Of a stretch of 5,524 nucleotides of DNA, positions 1 to 5,524 are shown piece by piece (position 1 is the stretch's first letter; the number at the start of each line of letters is the position of its first letter). Origin of the DNA: an uncultured bacterium (GTDB taxonomy: Bacteria > Verrucomicrobiota > Kiritimatiellia > CAIKKV01); NCBI GenBank assembly GCA_903828035.1, contig CAIKKV010000215.1:1-5524 (forward strand), in the 5' to 3' direction. The position numbers and the translations under genes were made by a program. Below the pieces are notes generated by a model. It had not been told where the DNA came from, made no database searches, and saw nothing but the letters and a program-made list of their open reading frames with translations.

Positions 1-558
1 CGGTTCGAGGTCTGCAACCAGAAATGGACCGCGGTGGAGGAGGGCAATCGCGGGGCGGCCGTCCTGAACGACTGCAAATACGGCGTCAATGTCATCGGCG
101 GCTCGATCCAGCTCACCCTGCTGCGCTCGCCGAAAGCGCCCGACGCGACCGCCGACATGGGGCTCCAGGAGTTCACCTATTCCTTCTACTCCTGGAACGG
201 GTCGTTCTTCGGGTCGAATGTGGTCCGCGAAGCCTGGGACTTGAACGTTCCCGCCAGCCTCCAGCCGGGCGCGGCGCCGGCCGTATCGCTCTTCTCCGTG
301 GACGCGCCGAACGTGATCATCGAGGCGGTGAAGCCGGCCGAGGATGGCAGCGGGGACTGCATCGTGCGCCTGTACGAGAGCATGCGCGCGGCAACAACCT
401 GCAGCCTCCTCACCGCGCTGCCGGTGGGCAAGGCGACCCTGACGAACATGCTGGAGGAGCACCAGGGGAATGTGGCCTGGAGGAAAGGCGTGATTGAGCT
501 GAGCTTCAAGCCGTTTGAGATCGTCACACTTCGTTTAACGCCCCGGAGGCCTTCATGA
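1..558 (+). CDS. GH38 alpha-mannosidase, C-terminal part (5' truncated by window)
   Basis: This is the last 185 residues of a glycoside hydrolase family 38 alpha-mannosidase, which removes alpha-linked mannose from glycans or oligosaccharides. The frame is open from the first base, so the start and the catalytic N-terminal (beta/alpha) domain lie to the left. What is visible is the C-terminal beta-sandwich region. It has VLNDCKYG near residues 21-28, LRSPKAPD near 41-48 followed by ADMG and EFTYSFY, a block with EAVKPAEDG and VRLYES near 108-127, and a terminal FKPFE-x-VTLRL near 169-179. These blocks are characteristic of bacterial GH38 enzymes; the NDCKYG and LLRSPKAPD motifs make the family call secure. 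An internal GTG at 34 could be mistaken for a start, but the family match continues upstream of it (FEVCNQKW at residues 2-9). The stop overlaps the next gene's start codon (ATGA, 555-558), indicating an operon. Substrate linkage cannot be read from this part. Confidence 0.93.
   Translation, partial: RFEVCNQKWTAVEEGNRGAAVLNDCKYGVNVIGGSIQLTLLRSPKAPDATADMGLQEFTYSFYSWNGSFFGSNVVREAWDLNVPASLQPGAAPAVSLFSVDAPNVIIEAVKPAEDGSGDCIVRLYESMRAATTCSLLTALPVGKATLTNMLEEHQGNVAWRKGVIELSFKPFEIVTLRLTPRRPS
545..549 (+). promoter_or_regulatory. Ribosome binding site of the isomerase gene
   Basis: GGAGG lies 5 bases upstream of the ATG at 555, inside the last codons of the GH38 gene. It supports ATG 555 as the real start and fits translational coupling through the ATGA overlap. 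Confidence 0.75.
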
Positions 559-1238
559 AACGCAGCTGGATCAATCGCGAATTAACCACCGCCATGCGAT
601 TCCTGGACCGGAACAAGTTCTTCCTGCCCATCTGGGCCTGCTGGTCGCCCGGCCAGTGGCGCAAAGCCGGCCCGGAAGCCGATGAAATCCGGGATCGGAA
701 GCTGGGGTGGGATATCACCGACTTCGGGAGCGGCTATTTCGAAAAGCGCGGCTTGCTGCTCTTCACGATCCGCAATGGCACCTTTTCGAAAAAGCCCTGC
801 CCGACGCTGAAGGATTATTGCGAGAAGCTGCTCCTGGTGGGCGAGAACCAGGAGACGCCCGTTCACTTCCACTGGAACAAGATGGAAGACATCATCAACC
901 GGGGCGGCGGCGTGCTGGAGCTGCAGCTCTGGAACGCCGACCCGGAGACGGAAAAGCTCGACCGCCGCCAGCCGCTGGTCGTGAGCGTGGACGGGATCGC
1001 GACGAAGGTGAAGGCCGGGGGCTTGGTGAAGCTCCAGCCGGGCGAATCGATCACGCTGCCGCCCTATTGCTATCACCGGTTTTATGCCGTGAAAGGATCC
1101 GGCCGCGTGCTGGGCGGGGAGGTGTCCCGCGTCAACGACGATTCCGGCGACAATCGCTTTTACGAGCCCATGCCCCGTTATCCCGCCGTTGAAGAGGACG
1201 AGGCGCCCCTGTACCTGTTGTGCAACGAGTATCCGTAA
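555..1238 (+). CDS. D-lyxose/D-mannose ketol-isomerase, cupin family
   Basis: A complete 227-residue protein of the D-lyxose isomerase family (Lyx_isomer; relatives include B. subtilis YdaE). Known members are metal-dependent cupin enzymes that interconvert D-lyxose and D-xylulose and also D-mannose and D-fructose. Family blocks visible in order are EADEIRD (41-47), LGWDITDFGSG (50-60), HFHWNKMEDIINRGGG (104-119), PGESITLPP (162-170), GEVSRVNDD (188-196) and the terminal LLCNEYP. The likely metal ligands are H104, H106, E111 and H174, all present, so the enzyme should be active. No signal peptide or membrane segment is seen, so it is probably cytoplasmic. The start has GGAGG at 545-549 and overlaps the mannosidase stop. 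Next to an alpha-mannosidase, mannose to fructose conversion is the more likely physiological reaction; this is inference. The family assignment is strong, but the true substrate is not settled by sequence. Confidence 0.93.
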   Translation: MKRSWINRELTTAMRFLDRNKFFLPIWACWSPGQWRKAGPEADEIRDRKLGWDITDFGSGYFEKRGLLLFTIRNGTFSKKPCPTLKDYCEKLLLVGENQETPVHFHWNKMEDIINRGGGVLELQLWNADPETEKLDRRQPLVVSVDGIATKVKAGGLVKLQPGESITLPPYCYHRFYAVKGSGRVLGGEVSRVNDDSGDNRFYEPMPRYPAVEEDEAPLYLLCNEYP

Positions 1239-1254
1239 GTGTTGTGATTTTTAA

Positions 1255-1259
1255 AGGAG
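1255..1259 (+). promoter_or_regulatory. Ribosome binding site of the GH4 gene
   Basis: AGGAG sits 7 bases before the ATG at 1267, within the 28-base gap after the isomerase stop. The gap is too short for a clear promoter or terminator, so GH4 is probably co-transcribed with the two genes upstream. Confidence 0.8.
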
Positions 1260-1266
1260 AGCAGAC

Positions 1267-3177
1267 ATGTCGATCAAAGTGGCCATTATCGGGGCGGGCA
1301 GCATCGGGTTCACCCGGGGTTTGTTTCGCGATATCCTGAGCGTTCCGGAGTTCCGTGACACCCGGTTCGCGTTTACCGACATTAACCCGCGCAACCTGGA
1401 CATGGTGACCCAGCTGTGCCTCAAGGATATCCGCGAAAACAAGCTGGCGGCCACGATTGAGTCCACCACGAACCGCAAGCGGGCCTTGGCGGGAGCCCAT
1501 TACATCATCAGCTGCGTCCGCATCGGCGGGCTGGATGGCTTTGCCACCGACATCGAGATTCCCCTGAAGTACGGCGTCGACCAGTGCGTCGGCGACACGC
1601 TCTGCGCGGGAGGCATCATGTACGGCCAGCGGAATATCGCGGCTGTTCTCGACTTCTGCCGGGACATCCGGGAGGTATGCGCTCCCAAGCCGCTTCTGTT
1701 GAATTATGCCAATCCGAACGCCATGAACACCTGGGCGGCCATTCACTACGGCAAGGTCAACACGATCGGCCTCTGTCACGGCGTCATGGGCGGCCATCAC
1801 CAGCTCGTCGAAGTCATCAAGCTGCTGGTCAACAGGAAGAAGCAGCCGGGCGACCGCGGCTACGTGGCGGTCGCGCCGGCCGAGGTCGACATTATCTGCG
1901 CCGGCATCAATCACCAGACCTGGTACACGCAGGTTCTCTACAAGGGCAAGGACTGGACCGGCCGCCTGCTGGAAGGCTTTGAGCAGCACCCTGTCTACAA
2001 GGAGACCGAGAAGGTCCGCATCGATATGCTGCGCCGCTTCGGCTATTACTCGACCGAGAGCAACGGCCACCTGTCCGAGTACCTGCCCTGGTACCGGAAG
2101 CACACGAAGGAGATCGGAAAGTGGATCTCGCTCTCGTCCTGGATCAACGGGGAAACCGGCGGCTATCTTCGCGTGGCGCGGGAAGGACGCCAGTGGTTCA
2201 ACACCGAGTATCCGCAATGGATGAAAGCCAAGGACCGCCCGATCTCGGCCGAGAACCGCGGGCACGAGCACGGCAGCTATATCATTGAAGGCCTGGAGAC
2301 CGGGCGCGTGTACCGGGGCCATTTCAATGTCGTCAACCACGGCGCCATCACGAATCTGCCGGCGGACTCCATCGTCGAGTTGCCCGGCTACGTGGACCGT
2401 AACGGGGTGAGCATCCCGATCGTCGGGGATCTGCCCCTCGGCTGTGCGGCGGTCTGCACTGTCTCGATCTCGGTGCAGCGGCTTGCCGTCGAGGCGGCCG
2501 TGAAGGGCGATGTCGCGCTGCTCAAGCAGGCGATGATGATGGATCCGCTGACGGGCGCCGTCTGCGATCCCGAGGCCATTTCCCAGATGACGGACGAAAT
2601 GCTGGTCGCGCAGGCGGAATGGCTGCCCCAGTACAAGAAGGCCATTCCGGCCGCCAAGCAGCGCCTCGCCGACGCCAAGCGGCGCAAGGACTATCGCGGC
2701 ACCTGCACCTGGAAGGGGATCCGCGTCACGCCGAACCTCAAGAAGAAGAGCTGGGCGCGCGTCATCCTGACCAAGGTCGCGGTGAGCAATCTCCTGGAGC
2801 CGGTCACGGATATCCGCACCGTCCCGCTGCCTTCGGCCAGCCTGTGCCGCGAGGATATCGAGGGCCGGGTCATCACCATGCCGGACGGCTTCATCGACGT
2901 CCGTGGCGTGCACGGCAACAAGGACGGGGTTTTGTATATCGCCACGTCCTACCGGTCCAGCAAGGCGTTCAAGGGCGAGCTGCGCTTTGGCGCGGACGGG
3001 CCGGTGAAGGCCTGGGTGAACGGCAGGGAAGTGAGCTGCCAGCCCAAGGCTGCCAATCCCGCCGCCCCCGGCGTTTACACGGCCAAGGTCGCGTGGAAGA
3101 AGGGGGCGAACTCCATCCAGTTCGCGCTATCCAGCAATAGCGGCAAGGCCTGGGGCATCTATTGCGGCGTTCAATGA
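1267..3177 (+). CDS. GH4 NAD/metal-dependent glycosidase (MelA/LplD-like) with C-terminal extension
   Basis: A complete 636-residue glycoside hydrolase family 4 enzyme. GH4 enzymes cleave glycosides by a redox-assisted elimination that needs bound NAD and usually Mn2+, so it should act in the cytoplasm. The N-terminus is a Rossmann fold with GAGSIG (9-14) and an acidic D38 after the second strand. Then come NYANPNAMNT (146-155), GLCHGV (168-173), GINHQTW (213-219), and the conserved VNHGAITNLP with VELPGY (356-375). C170 and H216 are the expected metal ligands. The CHGV signature suggests the branch that, as I recall, contains alpha-glucuronidases and LplD-type alpha-galacturonidases, so an automatic alpha-galactosidase label may be wrong. 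Ordinary GH4 proteins are about 430-480 residues. Here the catalytic part ends near 470, and about 155 further residues follow a basic linker, looking like a beta-sandwich domain. The ATG has a good ribosome binding site. The 3' end overlaps the convergent helicase gene by 7 bases. Family is certain; substrate is unknown. Confidence 0.93.
   Translation: MSIKVAIIGAGSIGFTRGLFRDILSVPEFRDTRFAFTDINPRNLDMVTQLCLKDIRENKLAATIESTTNRKRALAGAHYIISCVRIGGLDGFATDIEIPLKYGVDQCVGDTLCAGGIMYGQRNIAAVLDFCRDIREVCAPKPLLLNYANPNAMNTWAAIHYGKVNTIGLCHGVMGGHHQLVEVIKLLVNRKKQPGDRGYVAVAPAEVDIICAGINHQTWYTQVLYKGKDWTGRLLEGFEQHPVYKETEKVRIDMLRRFGYYSTESNGHLSEYLPWYRKHTKEIGKWISLSSWINGETGGYLRVAREGRQWFNTEYPQWMKAKDRPISAENRGHEHGSYIIEGLETGRVYRGHFNVVNHGAITNLPADSIVELPGYVDRNGVSIPIVGDLPLGCAAVCTVSISVQRLAVEAAVKGDVALLKQAMMMDPLTGAVCDPEAISQMTDEMLVAQAEWLPQYKKAIPAAKQRLADAKRRKDYRGTCTWKGIRVTPNLKKKSWARVILTKVAVSNLLEPVTDIRTVPLPSASLCREDIEGRVITMPDGFIDVRGVHGNKDGVLYIATSYRSSKAFKGELRFGADGPVKAWVNGREVSCQPKAANPAAPGVYTAKVAWKKGANSIQFALSSNSGKAWGIYCGVQ
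2704..3174 (+). other. C-terminal accessory domain of the GH4 protein (residues ~480-636)
   Basis: This segment lies beyond the normal end of a GH4 catalytic domain. It alternates short hydrophobic strands with turns, and includes VLYIATSY (555-562), VKAWVNGREV (580-589), a Pro/Ala-rich loop (594-601), VAWKKGANSIQFAL (608-621) and a terminal GKAWGIYCGV. The pattern of a Trp-Val-Asn-Gly hairpin followed by a lysine/glycine turn and an amphipathic strand resembles galactose-binding-like jelly-roll domains appended to glycosidases. That fold is inference from pattern only. A role in substrate binding or oligomerisation is possible; no catalytic motif is evident. Confidence 0.55.
3171..3177. other. 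Tail-to-tail overlap of the GH4 and helicase genes
   Basis: The seven bases TCAATGA contain both stop codons: TGA at 3175-3177 for GH4 on the + strand, and TGA read from 3173-3171 for the helicase on the - strand. There is no intergenic space, and I see no hairpin with a T-run on either side that would serve as a terminator. Confidence 0.9.
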
Positions 3178-5524
3178 GCCGGCAGTGAGAACACCTTGCC
3201 CATGCGGGTGAACAGGATCCGCATGGTGACGGCCGCCTCGTCCAGTTTTAAAATAAGGGACAAGGCGCGGCGGTACGTCAGGAGCTGGCGGCGGTGAAGG
3301 GCGGCGGCGGGCGCGAGGTCGGCCTCGCGCTGGACCCGGGTGCTTTTGAAATCCATGACTTCGGCCCGCCGGGGGCGGCCGCCGGCATCCCGGAAGACGG
3401 TGACCCGGTCGAACGCGCCGCTCACCCAGGTGTTGCCATCGACGAGCTCGAAGCGCATTTCCCGCCACAGGCTGGCCGGGGCCGCCGGCCTGGCCAGCAC
3501 CTGGCGCACATCGGGAGCGCTCATCAGGCGCCGGAATTGGGTCGCGGCATCGGCCCGGACGTCCTCGGGAACGGCTGTTTCAGGCTTCCAGGAGGACAGG
3601 ATGGCCTCCACATCGGCGTCCTCGCTCCATTCCACGCGCGACAGGTAGCCGTGGATCAGCGTGCCGAACTCGAGAACGCCTCGGGATTCCGGCTTGAACA
3701 GCCAGTCCGCCTGGCGGTCCTCTCCGCCGCCGCGCGACGGCTCGAGCCGCAGGAGCCGGGGCTGCAGGCCGGGGCTGGAAGGGAAAGTCGCCCCGCCCGC
3801 GGCCGCTTGTTCCGGAGCGGGGCCGGTGAGGGGAATCGACTCGGCCCACGCCCACTCGCCTTCCTCCGCGAGCACGCGCAGGGGCACGCCGCCGGCCATG
3901 CGCCGGGCTCCCTCCGCCGATTCCGGCTGATCCGTCCCCAGCAGGCGCTGGGACATCAGGATGCCGGCGGACAGGCTCCGCTCGCTCTTCCGGTCTTTGC
4001 GGCCATATCCCGTGATGGCGTAGAGCCCCTGGCGGGCCCGGGTCATGGCCACATATAGCACGCACAGGTTGGCGAAGGCGCTTTCCGCGGTCGCCTGCTC
4101 CAGCCTTTCCTTCAGCACCCGGTCGGCCTGGCAGACAACCTTTCGCGGCATTTTGAGAATCCAGGGCTGCTCGCCCGTCAGGCCGGAGACCAGGTCGAGC
4201 TGGCCGGGCTGGCGAAGATCGTCGTTTTTCAAAAGCGGGACAAAAACGGCGTCGAATCCCAGCCCCTTGGACTGGTGGACCGTCATGATGCGAACAGCCC
4301 CTCCCGCCGTCTGTTCGCGCAACTCCTTGTTTTCAATCTGCGCGATCAGCTCATCGGGGTCGCGGATCCCGTCGGCGTCGGCCGCGGAGGCCAGGCTCAG
4401 GAGGTCCTGCAGGCGTTTGGCGCCGAAGCGGTCCAGGGGGCCGGACGCCGCTTCGAGGTGGCGGGCCCAGGTGCGGATCAACGCGGCAAACCCCTCATTC
4501 TGGATCTGCGCCTGCAGGAGCAGCGGAAGCCGGGCGCCGGCCTCGTCCACAACCGATCCCAGCGGGCTCATTCGCAGGTGGAGAACGGCCAGCGTGTCGC
4601 CGGGGTGGCCGGCTGTTTTCAAGAGGGATCGCATCAGGGCCACGACGGGGTTGTCGGCCAGGCCCGCGGCGCCTTCGTTGACGATCGGGATCCGATCCTC
4701 CGCCAGCTCGCGGCGCAGCGCATCGGCGGCCTTCGTGCAGTCGGCGTTCGTGGGAAGCAGCAGGGCCACGGAAAGGCTCCGGGCGACCGGATTCAACTCG
4801 CGGATCAGGCCGGCCGCGGCCCGGTACACGGCGTCGTCCATCTCATCACCGTTTTCGACAACGGGCTCGATCCAGGCGGCGCAGCCGGGCTTGTCAATGC
4901 GGCTGACGTGCGGCTTCCAGAGCTCCGCCCAGGAGGCGACGGCCGCGGGCGGCATGTCGAGGCCCTCGAGATCGGAGAACAGGCGGTTGACGAAAGCGAG
5001 GACGGGCTTGGTGGAGCGGAAGGACTCGCTGAGCGTTTCAAGGTGTATGCCGTCCTTGTAGCGTTTCAGCAGCTCGCCGAACAGGCGCGAATTGCCGCCC
5101 CGCCAGCCATGGATGGCCTGTTTGACATCGCCCACGAGGAAAAAGGAGCGATCGCCGCCGGTGTCCTGGATGATTTCGGAGGCCAGGTTGTCGAGGGTTT
5201 CCCACTGCAAATCGCTGGTGTCCTGAAACTCGTCGAGCAGCCAGTGATCGAGCCGGGCATCGAGCCGGTAATCGATATAGAGGCGGTCGGCTTCGCCGGC
5301 CTGGCGGCTGATGGAGCCCGCGCCCATGGGGTTGCGGGGGGTCAGCAGGTACTGCGCATCGGTGAAGGTGAAGGCTCCGCGGCGGCGGATGGTTTCATCA
5401 TAGAGCCGGTGGAACTGCTGGAGCATGGAGCCGAGCCCCTGGGTCTGCTGCAGGCTGCGGACGATCTCCTGCCGCACGAGATGGCCGAGAATCACCCGGA
5501 TGGCGTGTCCCGTTTCGGGGTCAA
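3171..5524 (-). CDS. RecB/AddA-type UvrD helicase with C-terminal PD-(D/E)XK nuclease (5' end outside window)
   Basis: At least 783 residues of an SF1A DNA helicase-nuclease of the RecB/AddA type, which processes double-strand breaks for recombination with a second subunit (AddB or RecC). The frame runs open through the right edge. The GTG at 5495 is internal, since residues DPETGHAIR precede it in frame. Numbering from that GTG, a DF-like motif FTFTDAQYLL is at 42-51, motif II (Walker B) DEFQDTS at 88-94, motif III VGDVKQAIHGWRGG at 121-134, motif IV SESFRS at 156-161, motif V MTVHQSKGLGFD at 404-415, and motif VI YVAMTRARQGLY at 481-492. A Gly/Pro/Ala-rich linker (about 558-595) leads to the nuclease: H615 in FGTLIHGYL, D696 in GAFDRV, D715 and K717 in MDFKST, and Q737/Y741 in RRQLLTY. 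All expected catalytic residues are present, so both activities should be intact. The missing part, probably 300-400 residues, should carry Walker A. AddA versus RecB cannot be decided here. Confidence 0.92.
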   Translation of the reverse strand, partial: DPETGHAIRVILGHLVRQEIVRSLQQTQGLGSMLQQFHRLYDETIRRRGAFTFTDAQYLLTPRNPMGAGSISRQAGEADRLYIDYRLDARLDHWLLDEFQDTSDLQWETLDNLASEIIQDTGGDRSFFLVGDVKQAIHGWRGGNSRLFGELLKRYKDGIHLETLSESFRSTKPVLAFVNRLFSDLEGLDMPPAAVASWAELWKPHVSRIDKPGCAAWIEPVVENGDEMDDAVYRAAAGLIRELNPVARSLSVALLLPTNADCTKAADALRRELAEDRIPIVNEGAAGLADNPVVALMRSLLKTAGHPGDTLAVLHLRMSPLGSVVDEAGARLPLLLQAQIQNEGFAALIRTWARHLEAASGPLDRFGAKRLQDLLSLASAADADGIRDPDELIAQIENKELREQTAGGAVRIMTVHQSKGLGFDAVFVPLLKNDDLRQPGQLDLVSGLTGEQPWILKMPRKVVCQADRVLKERLEQATAESAFANLCVLYVAMTRARQGLYAITGYGRKDRKSERSLSAGILMSQRLLGTDQPESAEGARRMAGGVPLRVLAEEGEWAWAESIPLTGPAPEQAAAGGATFPSSPGLQPRLLRLEPSRGGGEDRQADWLFKPESRGVLEFGTLIHGYLSRVEWSEDADVEAILSSWKPETAVPEDVRADAATQFRRLMSAPDVRQVLARPAAPASLWREMRFELVDGNTWVSGAFDRVTVFRDAGGRPRRAEVMDFKSTRVQREADLAPAAALHRRQLLTYRRALSLILKLDEAAVTMRILFTRMGKVFSLPAH

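Noticed and set aside
34..36. GTG as a possible start for a short mannosidase-like protein
   Set aside because: In-frame GH38 homology (FEVCNQKW) continues upstream to the window edge, so this is an internal valine codon of a longer gene.
582..1076. A 164-codon open frame on the - strand over the isomerase gene
   Set aside because: It is a shadow of the isomerase with no family resemblance and no convincing start context.
1239..1266. Possible promoter or terminator between the isomerase and GH4 genes
   Set aside because: The gap is only 28 bases. It contains an AT-rich patch and the Shine-Dalgarno sequence, but no -35/-10 pair and no hairpin.
1132..2913. A 593-codon open frame on the - strand, antisense to GH4
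   Set aside because: Its codons are exactly in register with GH4 codons, so it stays open only because GH4 avoids TTA, CTA and TCA codons at high GC. The product is rich in Arg, Asp, His and Ala with no family resemblance, and the sense strand encodes a clear enzyme.
3294..4058. A 254-codon open frame on the + strand, antisense to the nuclease domain
   Set aside because: It has Gly/Pro/His/Arg-rich composition with no recognisable motif. The opposite strand carries the conserved nuclease residues.
4045..5061. A 338-codon open frame on the + strand, antisense to the helicase gene
   Set aside because: The product is a Ser/Arg/Ala-rich low-complexity sequence with no domain pattern, and it lies entirely over strong helicase motifs on the other strand. 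It is a high-GC shadow frame.

Overview
The window is a GC-rich bacterial stretch with two transcription units that converge near position 3174. On the + strand there is a sugar-catabolism cluster: the 3' end of a GH38 alpha-mannosidase gene (1-558), a complete D-lyxose/D-mannose isomerase gene (555-1238) and a complete GH4 NAD-dependent glycosidase gene with an unusual C-terminal extension (1267-3177). On the - strand, running in from beyond the right edge, lies most of a RecB/AddA-type helicase-nuclease gene (3171 to the window end). Coding density is almost total. The only true intergenic gap is about 28 bases, between the isomerase and GH4 genes, and it holds a ribosome binding site.

The + strand genes make sense together. 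An alpha-mannosidase releases mannose from glycans. D-lyxose isomerases of this family are known to convert D-mannose to D-fructose as well as D-lyxose to D-xylulose, which would feed mannose into glycolysis after phosphorylation. The first two genes overlap by an ATGA junction, so translational coupling is likely. The GH4 enzyme follows closely and carries the CHGV metal-site signature, which I associate with the uronidase-like branch of GH4. Its substrate is therefore uncertain and it need not be an alpha-galactosidase. All three look cytoplasmic: the two complete proteins have no signal peptide, and GH4 enzymes need NAD.

The - strand gene encodes a dual-function DNA repair enzyme with SF1A helicase motifs II to VI and an intact C-terminal PD-(D/E)XK nuclease. 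Its N-terminus, including Walker A, lies outside the window. Its partner subunit (AddB/RecC type) is not in view. It is functionally unrelated to the sugar genes and shares only the 7-base tail-to-tail overlap with GH4.

The taxon cannot be fixed from sequence alone. High GC, a glycan-degrading cluster with a mannosidase, and a GH4 enzyme with a C-terminal accessory domain would fit the PVC group (Verrucomicrobia, Kiritimatiellota, Lentisphaerae or Planctomycetes), but this is an impression and not a demonstration. I found no RNA genes, mobile elements, CRISPR arrays or attachment sites, and no strongly novel system. The best leads are the mannosidase-isomerase coupling and the GH4 C-terminal extension.
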